In this document: positions 10,593-19,522 of the stretch, in pieces
How the letters are laid out: the number at the start of each line of letters is the position of its first letter
How positions within the stretch are numbered: the stretch's first letter is position 1
NCBI RefSeq assembly: GCF_026151205.1
Contig: NC_087072.1
Location: forward strand, 16,817,669 to 16,881,668
Origin: Bolinopsis microptera
Taxonomy: Eukaryota; Ctenophora; Tentaculata; Lobata; Bolinopsidae
DNA length: 64,000 nucleotides
Reading direction: 5' to 3'
Notes under the pieces: generated by a model
What the model was told of the DNA's origin: nothing
What the model saw: the letters and a program-made list of their open reading frames with translations, nothing else
Databases searched by the model: none
Made by a program: the position numbers and the translations under genes

Positions 10593-13500
10593 ATGGCCTG
10601 TTTTAGGATGGCCTGTTCGAGTGATTTCGGCAGATGCTCTGGCGGCAACGTACAGAGTAGATTATCTACATCAGAACGCAAAAGAAGAAGCACAGCACTA
10701 ATCTTCACTCTAGCTACTTTTAATGTCCTGGGTATTACTTCTCCAGTTAAACGGGATGAACTTTTGAGAGATTGCTATTATCGTAAAATAGACATTCTCG
10801 CTGTGCAAGAAACAAAATGTCGTCACTTTGAGGATTCAGTTTTGCATTTTACAGATGATGATGGGAAATCACACAAATATCGCTTCATAAACTTTCAGCA
10901 ATTTGACAATAAGTGGCAAGCAGGTATTGGTTTTCTTGTAAATTCAGTCTATACCAACTACATCAAGTGTTACAACAGTATCAGTGACAGGGTTGCTTAT
11001 CTAGATCTTGAGATACCAAGTAAATCAGGTAAACCAAGACTTTGCCGTGTTATCAATGCCTATGGACACACTCAAGTAAATTGTGATAAGTATCCGCAGA
11101 GACGTGATTATTTCTACAAGTTTCTTGGCAAAGCTGTTGATATCCCATCAAGTTGGGACTTATATATTCTTGGAGATTTCAACTCTCGACTCGGTAAATT
11201 GTCTCATTCAGATATTGTTTTCGGGTATAATGACTTTATGGGTATGTATGGGTCTGGAAAGAGGAATTCAAATGGAGAGCATCTTCTTAATTTTCTTGTT
11301 GATAAAAAACTTTTTGCTTGCAACACTAGCTTCCAGCACCCTGTCCGTCATATAACAACAAGAATTGGTTTTATGAAAGACTACTCAGCTCCTAAAAACT
11401 CACATCGCACTTTGCCCTACTACTCTCAAATTGACTATGTCCTATGTAGCAGTCGATTGAAGAAACTTTTAGTGAATTCTCGAAGTTATGGGGGTACTCT
11501 TGTTAAATCTGATCACAAAATTGTTATTACACGTTTCAACTTTAGTGACGCTCACCTTGTCTTCCCCAAACAGAAACCTAAAATGCATTTTGATATCACA
11601 ACCCTTGTCAGTAATCCTGCTGCTAAAATGCATTACAACAACACATTGAATGATATTCTAACAGACAGCCCTGTTAATCCTAACCCTGAGGAAGAAATGA
11701 ATAGTTTGTTTCACAATGTACATAAAGCTGCTGAGGTTAGTATTGGATACCTTCCTAGGAAACGCCCTAAAAACTTTTGTAATGACCTTGAAATTCGAGA
11801 GATGTCTGATGAAAAGAAAGTTCTACAAGCTCTACTCAATCAGAACAACACCTCTGAAGATAGATCAGTTATACGTACCAAAATCAATCGTATTCAAAAT
11901 GACACTCGTAAGAGAATCAAGCTCCTTCAAGAAGAGCATGCAGACACTCTTGCTGAAGAAATAAACGAAACTGATAGTTCTAGAGCATACTTTGCAGCCA
12001 CTCGCCAACTAACGGGTATCAAACGTGCTCCAACCATAAGTGTGCATGATGAAAACTCTAACTTCATAGGTACAGACACTGGAAAAGCTGCTACACTAAA
12101 GAACCACTTTGAAGAGAAGTTCACTGCAAAACATACAGTTGAGCCTATTGACACTTTCTTTGATCAACCTAGTCCTCTCGCTGACCCTATTACTGCTATT
12201 GAAGTTGAGATAGCTGCTAAAGCTTTGAAGAATGGTAGAGCCACTGGGCCTGATGATATCCCAAGTGAATTGATTAAGTATGCAAACAGAAGTGTATTTC
12301 AGAAATATGCAGACTGTATAAATACCGCATTTGAAACAAACACCACCATAACATCTATTGGAAAAGGCAACATTACTCCACTCCAAAAGCCTAAGAAACC
12401 ACTTGGTCCAGCAGCAAACATCAGACCTCTCACCCTCTCAAACTGCTCCAGAAAATTACTGTCAATGATTACCCTAAAACGTATCCAAGGCAAGCTAGAT
12501 CAGTACACCGGTCCTACACAAAGTGCTTACAAGAGAGGTAGAAGTTGTGGCGATATAATTTGGTCTCAACGTATGCTAACCTCAGTGGTACTTAGAAAGC
12601 ATTGGAGCTACCACAGAATGAGTATAGACATGTCAAGTGCCTTTGACACCATCAGCAGAGAAACAGTACTCAATGTTCTTGAAGATGCTGGCTGTACTAG
12701 TGATGAAATTAGGATGGTACGGCTCCTACTATCAAACACAGTGTTGAAAGTAAAAGTCAATAATACTGTATCAATTGAGTTCCAAAGCACAACTGGAGCA
12801 TTTCAAGGAGATGCACTATCAGGTAATCTATTTACTGTTGTTGAAGCCGCTGCACTTATTCACCTCAGATCTATACTCTCCCAAGTATCATCAACACCTT
12901 ACCCAGTGAATCATCCAATCCCTAATCCTCCTATCTCAGAAGAATTCATGCCACTCGAAACAGGATACTCTGATGATATTGACTTTAATAACACTGAACT
13001 TGCTCCACTCAAAGAAATGCTTCCTATCGCTAAAGATATATTCCAGCAGTGGGACCTTCATATCAATTCTTCCAAGACTGAATTTGTCCATTTTTATTTA
13101 GCAGATCCTAAACCCACTGTTAAACGCAAGGTGATTGTTGGAAAAGTGTATAGAGGTGATGAAGAGTGGCGCTCTAACAAAACTTTAGGATCGTTGATGT
13201 GCACTGTTAAGGATATCAAGAATCGAATATTCCTTGGTAATGTTGCCTTTAGTAAATTTCAGAAAGTTTGGATGAAGAGCAAGATTTCAGTCCAAAGGAA
13301 GATAAAAATCTACGAGGCACAAGTAGTCTCTATTCTACTCTACAACTGCAACTCCTGGGCTGCACCACTAGCTTCGTTGAATGAACTTGATATTGCTCAT
13401 CGCAAACACCTCCGAAGAATCCTCAACATCAGATGGCCTACTGGGGTTATTTCTAATGAGGCACTCTATGCTCGTTGTTATGTCACTCCCTTGTCTGTGA

Positions 13501-13769
13501 GGGTCTCTAAGTTTCGATGGAGAATGTTAGGACATATCTTAAGAGGACAGGAAGACTCACCAGCATACACCTCTATGTTATTTGCTATAAATTCTGATAT
13601 TTTTATGGAAGGGAGACGGGGTAGACCATGTTTAAACTTATTAGATGTTATTAGAAAAGACTTGACTAGTAGAAATCTTGATATTAGACTTAAGAATTTG
13701 ACTGATTTCGAAGACCTTAGATTTTTAGCTTTAGATAGGGAGGAGTGGAAGAAGTTAGAAGATGGTTGA
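10593..13769 (+). CDS. Endonuclease-reverse transcriptase, intact 1058-aa ORF
   Basis: Single uninterrupted frame. The apurinic-type endonuclease spans about residues 38-310: FNVLG, VQETKC (catalytic Glu), ILGDFNSRLG (Asp/Asn) and VKSDHKIV (terminal Asp-His). The RT spans about 515-830: ATGPDDIPSELIK, IRPLTLSNCSRKLL, SIDMSSAFDTIS (catalytic Asp), TGAFQGDALSGNLF, and an active site written YSDD instead of YADD. The C-terminus has LRRILNIRWP, FRWRMLGHILR and RRGRPCLNLL, a pattern seen in RTE-like and related clades. The clade is not certain. The full ORF and nested position suggest recent activity. Confidence 0.85.
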   Translation: MACFRMACSSDFGRCSGGNVQSRLSTSERKRRSTALIFTLATFNVLGITSPVKRDELLRDCYYRKIDILAVQETKCRHFEDSVLHFTDDDGKSHKYRFINFQQFDNKWQAGIGFLVNSVYTNYIKCYNSISDRVAYLDLEIPSKSGKPRLCRVINAYGHTQVNCDKYPQRRDYFYKFLGKAVDIPSSWDLYILGDFNSRLGKLSHSDIVFGYNDFMGMYGSGKRNSNGEHLLNFLVDKKLFACNTSFQHPVRHITTRIGFMKDYSAPKNSHRTLPYYSQIDYVLCSSRLKKLLVNSRSYGGTLVKSDHKIVITRFNFSDAHLVFPKQKPKMHFDITTLVSNPAAKMHYNNTLNDILTDSPVNPNPEEEMNSLFHNVHKAAEVSIGYLPRKRPKNFCNDLEIREMSDEKKVLQALLNQNNTSEDRSVIRTKINRIQNDTRKRIKLLQEEHADTLAEEINETDSSRAYFAATRQLTGIKRAPTISVHDENSNFIGTDTGKAATLKNHFEEKFTAKHTVEPIDTFFDQPSPLADPITAIEVEIAAKALKNGRATGPDDIPSELIKYANRSVFQKYADCINTAFETNTTITSIGKGNITPLQKPKKPLGPAANIRPLTLSNCSRKLLSMITLKRIQGKLDQYTGPTQSAYKRGRSCGDIIWSQRMLTSVVLRKHWSYHRMSIDMSSAFDTISRETVLNVLEDAGCTSDEIRMVRLLLSNTVLKVKVNNTVSIEFQSTTGAFQGDALSGNLFTVVEAAALIHLRSILSQVSSTPYPVNHPIPNPPISEEFMPLETGYSDDIDFNNTELAPLKEMLPIAKDIFQQWDLHINSSKTEFVHFYLADPKPTVKRKVIVGKVYRGDEEWRSNKTLGSLMCTVKDIKNRIFLGNVAFSKFQKVWMKSKISVQRKIKIYEAQVVSILLYNCNSWAAPLASLNELDIAHRKHLRRILNIRWPTGVISNEALYARCYVTPLSVRVSKFRWRMLGHILRGQEDSPAYTSMLFAINSDIFMEGRRGRPCLNLLDVIRKDLTSRNLDIRLKNLTDFEDLRFLALDREEWKKLEDG

Positions 13770-13860
13770 TGTTTTTGTTTTCTTTTTTATGCGTTTTGAT
13801 ATCTATAAGGTGCCTAGGATGCTCTTTTAAAGAGATATTTCGTACTTTGAAAGATTTACT
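10593..13860 (+). mobile_element. Third non-LTR retrotransposon inserted in the Copia 3' LTR
   Basis: 3268 bp flanked by a direct repeat ACTACTATAT (10583-10592 and 13861-13870), as expected from target-primed reverse transcription. It carries one long ORF and a short 3' UTR of about 90 bp. Because it interrupts an LTR that is otherwise identical to its partner, it must be younger than the Copia insertion. The 5' boundary falls on the first ATG, so a 5' UTR is missing or very short. Confidence 0.85.
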
Positions 13861-13989
13861 ACTACTATATAACTGTTTCAGGTGATATGTTCCCTGTTTA
13901 TGTGTCTTAGGCTAGTGGAGCCTTGTTTGATATCCCTTCCCTTATACCCTTGGTGTTTCATTGCTTTCACTGGTACTTGCCATTTCACA
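13861..13989 (+). repeat. 3' LTR of Copia element, second part
   Basis: It starts with the repeated ACTACTATAT, the target duplication of the inserted element, and continues with the rest of the LTR to TTTCACA at 13989. The match to the 5' LTR over 7674-7782 is complete by eye. Confidence 0.9.
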
Positions 13990-14424
13990 AAGGAGCACAC
14001 CAAGCCCATTTTTAATCGACTAAAATTGCTTACTGTTCAAAACTTGTACAAATACCACTGTATATCTGAGATATTTCGAATTATGAAATTTCGCACTCCA
14101 TACTCGTTGTATTGTACTATAGACTCATCAAAACGTGATACAAGTAATGTCATAATCCTCCCAAGAAAAACCAACACGTTTCTTTATATAGCCTCCAAAT
14201 TGTGGAATAGCATACACAAACGGATTCTAAATGAGAATGGGGAAATCCTCACTACTTCTGTATCTTTGGTTAAATTACGCTGTAAAAGTATCATCCTGGG
14301 ATCCCAATCCATCAACAATAATAACACCTGGACTTACCACAACTTTCACATCGCCCCTCACTCAGTCACAGACCAAACCAGTTCATCACTCACTCACCAA
14401 ATTGCCGACCCAATATCTATTTAA
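13990..14424 (+). pseudogene. C-terminal part of second non-LTR element, beyond the Copia insertion
   Basis: Reading resumes directly after the LTR with KEHTKPIFNRLKLLTVQNLY, the conserved C-terminal block that in relatives follows a CAR-x-RPY block. That upstream block is found at 7565-7600, on the other side of the insertion. The coding frame runs to 14424. A few codons expected between the two halves are missing, so the junction lost roughly 15-20 bases. Confidence 0.8.
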
Positions 14425-14610
14425 GTGGCAAAAATTTTCTAGACAAATGACATATCGATATTGCTGCAGCAGATACAAATACCAATATTATTATATTCCC
14501 AAACGTTTGAACCATTAAATTAACCAGGAAATTCAATTCTCAACTTAACATTTACTGTTTTAAACTGATATGATGATATTAACTTAACTTATTATTATTT
14601 TTTTTAAACA

Positions 14611-15289
14611 TACTCCTTCTTAGTGTGGTGACTTGGGGTCCATAAATATAACAATACAAGCTGATAAACCAAAAAGAACAACTGGGGTAGGTAGGTAGCC
14701 CTGGTGGGTGCGTAAACTTTACGGTCTGCTCTCTCCAAGATCAGCCTGCTTCTCCATTTTACCGTGAAGCCTAATTTCTAGTTTTTATAAATACAATGCA
14801 AGTGCAGGTTTACTAATCTTAATCTACTTAACAACTCAATAGCCCAAGTCACCATACCCGTAGTATATTCCATGGTAATAGAAGAACTAAAGTTTTTCAA
14901 ATTGTTGCTATAATTGATTTAAATAAAAAATTGTTGTTTTCTTGAAAATTGTTGTTTTCTTCTGAAGTGGTTTGTAAATGGGCCATTGTTAGCCCCAAGC
15001 GTTTTGGTCTCTCATTCCTGCCACTCAGCATTGCCTACTGTAAAGTAGAAATTTTTCTAAGACAATAGAGAAACTGACCTTGTCTCACTAAATTCAACCA
15101 CTTGCCATAATAAAAATACTAACAACCAAATAAAGTTTTAAAAATAGTTATATACCATCACCAAAAAATATTTCCTCAAGTTTACTTATTTGTGGTTTAA
15201 GCTCTTATTTTATTTATGATTAAAAAGGAATGTAAAATAAAACTTATTTTTTCATTGAAAACTTATTGTTTCATTGAATAGTCCTGAAA
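14611..15289. other. Gene-free interval
   Basis: AT-rich sequence with no ORF, RNA gene or clear repeat that I could support. A short TAGG-type tract lies at about 14688-14697. Confidence 0.4.
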
Positions 15290-15600
15290 ATATTGCCCTA
15301 AGTTGAGCAATAGCTGGGCAGTGGGCACTGTCCTAAAAAACACGAGATGGTCTCTTCTTCATGATGACACATACACATAGGACATGCACTGGCAGTAGAT
15401 TTGCAGATATTATGGAGGTGTTTGTTTAGCCCACCTTGGGTGCTACATATTGTGTTAATGCCTAAACGTATGTGAGCTGTGAGGGCCAGGGCTAGAGTGC
15501 AGCACGAAGATTATAATGTACAAGAGTTTCTTAGTGAACACACTGTTAGCGTCACAACTTGGAAGCTTGCCAAGGTGTGCAGCATGTACCTCTCCTACAC
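15290..15600 (-). pseudogene. Degraded C-terminal fragment of a retroelement RT
   Basis: The minus strand reads, with in-frame stops, HIRLGINTICSTQGGLNKHL, then CPMCMCHHEEETISCFLGQC. This resembles the region after the RT/RNase H in many non-LTR elements, where a CCHC-like cluster with EEET is conserved. It is short and broken, with no flanking ends visible. Confidence 0.5.
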
Positions 15601-15897
15601 TACTATGTAAGCTAATAAAACGTTTTTTAGCGACATGAGGATAAAAGGTCTAAGATATTCATTATGCTTCTCCTTATTATCAACATAATTGGTTCCCTAA
15701 GTGATTATTTCAAATATACTTTATTCAAAACATTTCAAAAATAACAATTATCTACAATACTTTTAGGAATCATATCTTTCTTAATCCTTTTGATTTGGCT
15801 TTAGAACTCAGAACCGTCTCAAGATATGCATGCACCTCTCCCACACTTTCCAGTCATGTAATCAGAAGCAGAATGGAGCCATGTTATAATCAGCTTA

Positions 15898-16194
15898 CAA
15901 CAACAACAACAATGGCGAACCTAGCAAGCTAGGATCGAGGGGCCGATCTCCTTTTCTTTTGCGGTGCGGCCACGGTCCTTTCGGTACAGATTTCCCTGCA
16001 GCATAGTCGGGACGCAACCCCAGGCATATGCACTCGTGTTATTTTCGCAGCTCTAATGAGAGCCACTACCATTCACACCATGGTTTGGTGAGTGACGGCT
16101 GCCCATCAATTTTGAAATCTTGGCCCAACTGGGATTCGAACTCGCAACGTCAGGGCCAGTAGACAAGCAGATTAACCAACTAAGCCACTGAGCC
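15898..16194 (-). mobile_element. tRNA-derived SINE with 12-bp target duplications
   Basis: The minus strand begins GGCTCAGTGGCTTAGTTGG (an A-box-like head) and has a perfect B box GAGTTCGAATCC about 50 bases in. A tRNA-unrelated body of about 200 bp follows, and it ends in a GTT repeat tail (15898-15912 as ACA on the plus strand). It is flanked by ATAATCAGCTTA at 15886-15897 and 16195-16206. All hallmarks of a Pol III SINE mobilised by a LINE are present. The source tRNA is not obvious. Confidence 0.9.
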
Positions 16195-16206
16195 ATAATC
16201 AGCTTA

Positions 16207-17303
16207 AATAGTGGAGTTGCACACTGCACGCAGCTGCTCATCAAGGAAATTCAGTCATGTTGATAAACTGTCCTGAAGATTCCGGTAAAATTATCAGCGC
16301 TCAGTGTTTATGAATTTTTGGAGATTTGATGTCCTGAGAACATTATAAGACCAAATAAGCTCAGTTGTTCAAATAGTTCAGTTGTACAGGGGCATACTCG
16401 AATAAATAAAAAACATTATTTTTCCACCATACCCCAACATAGTAAGCAGAATGCAGGTACATTGAGACTCAATGTGATAATCTTCTGCAATGACAAAGGT
16501 TAAAATCATTGCATCAGTATCAAGAATAAGAATTTTACAAGGTAAGACACTTGTGCCTTGTTCTAATTTTTTACAGAAAATGTGTCAAACAGTATATATA
16601 CATTCAATTAAATCAAGTGTTGCAATTGGCAGAGCACAATTCATTGCTACCACCTTGTTCTAATTGGAATAATAATAATAATTCTATACAGTTACACAAT
16701 TGAAACAATTATGGCCCCTTATTGTGGGCAGAGTATGTGTCTTTGTTGAAGTGTCCTGATATAAACTTATCTGAGTGACTGCATTAAAATAATTTAAGGA
16801 GAGTTCTCTAGCTCTCAAAACTTTAAGACAATAGAAATAAATACTAGGACCTAATAATAAAATCAAAACAAAATGCAGCCACCTAATTTGTTGACCATTG
16901 TTAATGATCTGGCCCGGCGCGCGCTACTTCGTAGCTCGTGCCGTCGGGCCATTTCGAGAAGAAAGCGGCGCGCGCTACTTCGAAGAAATTTAGACGAGTA
17001 ACATCCGTCAACAAACTGGTCGCTCACCCGAAGAAGAAAAGGCCATGGATGAACAAACTCACCTCTACTAGTACTACTAAACACAGAACAAGGAGCCGCG
17101 CGCGATCAAAAAGGGTTGCAGTGTCTGTCAACATTTTGCAAAATCTCCAATCTCTATTCGTATTCTTTTTTATGATTAAAAAAAGAATATTGATGGCATC
17201 GTATTTTGTATTTAATCGGCGCGCACTATTTCTGAGATCGATTTAGACGAGTATCAGTATTCCATATCCGTCAAAGATTATTGACAATATATTATCATAT
17301 TGA
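16207..17303. other. Gene-free interval with GCGCGC boxes
   Basis: No convincing gene. GCGCGCGCTACTTCG-type boxes occur at about 16917 and 16969, with a related one at 17218; two are followed by TTTAGACGAGTA. They may be worn copies of one repeat. The 102-codon frame at 16938-17246 is basic and low in complexity and looks like a by-product of these boxes. Confidence 0.4.
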
Positions 17304-17696
17304 TTTGATTCACGATGTCAATCCTTCGCATCTCGCCGATCTGCATACGGTTGCGAGAAGCATTATTTGATGCGCGCGCGACCCAGCAGTGCATCGCGCT
17401 ACAACATATTGATTAATTCAATTTGGGATTGGGTCAGGCTAGGCTAAAGGCTTAAAGTAATAGTTGGAATACAAGTAAAAAGTAATTCTAACGGTTTTGA
17501 ATAATACATATAATACCGTGATACAATATTACATATTACATGAAAGTTTTAGTATAACTTTTATTTGTAGCGCGATGCACTACTGGGTCGCGCCGCGCAT
17601 TAAATAATTCTTCTCGCAACCACTTCGGTAGATTGGCAAAATGCACCACTGTCATGTGCCTCACCAAGCTGCGAAGGATTGACATCGTGAATCAAA
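17304..17696. mobile_element. Foldback/MITE-like element with ~100-130 bp imperfect inverted arms
   Basis: The left arm (about 17304-17404) begins TTTGATTCACGATGTCAATC and ends TGCATCGCGCTACAA. The right arm (about 17565-17696) is its reverse complement with mismatches and a roughly 30-base insertion. The spacer is about 160 bp of AT-rich sequence and there is no ORF. Target duplications were not resolved. Confidence 0.75.
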
Positions 17697-18074
17697 ACTT
17701 TTATACACTATATTAAAAATATCATTTGATACAATAAGGTCCACAAATAATTTTAAAATTGAAAATTAAATTAAAATTTGAGGTATGCCGCGCATATTTT
17801 CGCTAATTGACACCGTAGTATGAAAATCGAGCGCTAATATAAAAATTGTCATATTTTCGGAGAGACAGAGGGGCGAAAAAAAACTTTGTCAATATAGACA
17901 GTTTAGATTTGAACTTGGAGCCGCAAGGCCAAGGGTGATTTTCAAAATATTGAATTTTTGAAGGGTTATTTTTATATAGGGTCATTGTGACATTATGTGT
18001 ATACTGTTTGAAACAATTTATTATTCATTTCATTCATATTTTTGATGTTAACAACCCAAACGTTTTTAGTGTTA
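17697..18074. other. Gene-free interval
   Basis: AT-rich, no feature supported, apart from possibly the worn 5' side of the element fragment that follows. Confidence 0.3.
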
Positions 18075-18517
18075 TTGTTGCACCTCAGAGCACCCTTTGC
18101 CCCATGTGTAATTTGATTGAAAGAGCATTTTTTGATGTAAGAGTGTTTCCCGCTCCTGCTCCAACCAACGCCGCTAAACCAATTCCTATGATGTATTTGG
18201 CTCACGAGACTGAGAAGAAAAGAGCATATAATGCAAGGGTCCTAGAAGTGGAAAAAGCTACCTTTACACCTTTAGTTTTCTCCACAACAGGAGGCATGGG
18301 AGTCGAAGCGCAACGCTTGATTAAAAAGCTTGCACAAAAGATGGAATCTCCAACGGGTCAGCGTTATTCAGACTCAGTTACATATCTTAGAAAGCGCTTG
18401 CGCTTTGAGGTATTAAAGACAACGGTTATTTCGATAAGGGGGGACAGAGGGCCCAAGTTGCGATATAAACCAGACAATATTGAAGATTTAGATTTAAATA
18501 TTGAGCCCTTTGACTAG
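18075..18517 (+). pseudogene. C-terminal fragment of an RT-bearing mobile element
   Basis: The open frame contains FFDVRVFPAPAPTN, then EKKRAYNARVLEVEKATF, then TPLVFSTTGGMG, then YLRKRLRFEVLKTTV. From memory this module closes many reverse-transcriptase proteins annotated in cnidarian and other invertebrate genomes. The D-V-R-V and E-V-E motifs suggest a PD-(D/E)XK-like fold (inference). No RT is visible upstream, so this is a fragment. The true protein start is not here; the 5' limit given is only where similarity becomes apparent. Confidence 0.55.
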
Positions 18518-19522
18518 AGAATACTTTCTTGAATATTTTCGATAGTTTTTAATATTGGTAATATTAATGAATTGTAATTGATTGATATGTAATATTTAGG
18601 CCCGTGGCCAGTTTACACAATTTGATTATTAATTATTTTTTATTTATCCTCATAAATTGTGGTAGTCCTCATCCATAGAAATTCCCAATTTTAAAAATCA
18701 TAATATCAATGAAACAAGAAATTTCAATGAAACAAGAAATTTAATTTTAGCACATTTTACAGAATAAAAAGATGTAAATCAGTTCATAAAATATAATGCC
18801 CATTTGGTGTATGACTTTTTGTCCTTGACTGCTAGTTTGGTTTTGGAAGGACAGGTAACTAACGGGGCAAGGAATGCACGTGCCTGGAAGATTTTGCACA
18901 CACCAAAACGCTAGTTCAGTTAAGTTTTTAGAGACATGGCTCATTTTAGGACTAGAAGAAAAATTGTTAGCGGACATTAGGGGTTCTGTTTATAGTTGTT
19001 ACTATAGGTTGCAGTCTTGTTGTGACAAAAAGTCTACCTAAAACATGCTTTAGTTTATATAGTGTAGTTCAAGGATATAAAATGCAGCTTCAAGGTGGAT
19101 ATTGGAGAGCTGGCGAAAGATTATGGCCTTTGAATCAATGGTTATAATATGCTTTGTCCCTGACGTAATTTTAATCTTCACCATGATTTGTCGTGATTGG
19201 TTGACACTAAATTAGATTTTCATGGCTCCTCAAATACACTGCCAGAGATGTAAGATTCGAAGAAAATTATTGAGAGGGGTTGTGGACATTTCGTAATATT
19301 CGATGAGTTCATATCCTGAAATGTTTTGATATGCACCATTTTGGGATTCTGGACTGAAGTATGCAGCAAACAAGCCCCTATAATATAGTTACAGTAGGGG
19401 ATGTAATACTGTCGTGAAGATTGGGGGAAACTGGTGGACTGTGGTTTAGTCATAGTTCTGGTTTCATTCAAGTTTGAAACTGTCGGGATTGTATTTAAAA
19501 TTTAAAAGTTCTACAATAGTGC
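18518..19522. other. Gene-free interval
   Basis: No gene, RNA or repeat supported. Several short frames have no family character. Confidence 0.4.

Larger units (their letters stand above)
7608..13989 (+). mobile_element. Copia-type LTR retrotransposon, non-autonomous, itself interrupted
   Basis: The 5' LTR is 7608-7782. The primer binding site at 7784 starts TGGTAGCAG, complementary to the 3' end of initiator Met tRNA. A purine tract sits at about 10517-10535, and the 3' LTR starts at 10537 and finishes at 13989 after a 3.27-kb insertion. Internal order is gag, protease, integrase, RNase H end, which is the Copia order. The integrase core and the whole RT are deleted. The LTRs begin TGTGAATG and end TTTCACA and look identical by eye, so the insertion is young. 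No target duplication was found (gttag on the left, aagga on the right). Confidence 0.9.
4881..14610 (+). mobile_element. Second non-LTR retrotransposon, split by a Copia insertion
   Basis: The 5' part is 4881-7607 and the 3' part is 13990 to about 14610; 7608-13989 is a later LTR element. The order is endonuclease then RT then a C-terminal region, as in Jockey/CR1-superfamily elements. It begins right after the ATTT tail of the previous element. The coding sequence is dead: a frameshift near 5190, an in-frame TAA at 6585-6587, a frameshift near 7215-7240, plus the insertion. The 3' end was placed at the T-rich tract at 14589-14608 and is approximate. Confidence 0.8.

Noticed and set aside
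16938-17246. 102-codon basic frame
   Set aside because: Built from repeated GCGCGC boxes and low-complexity sequence; no domain and no splice context.
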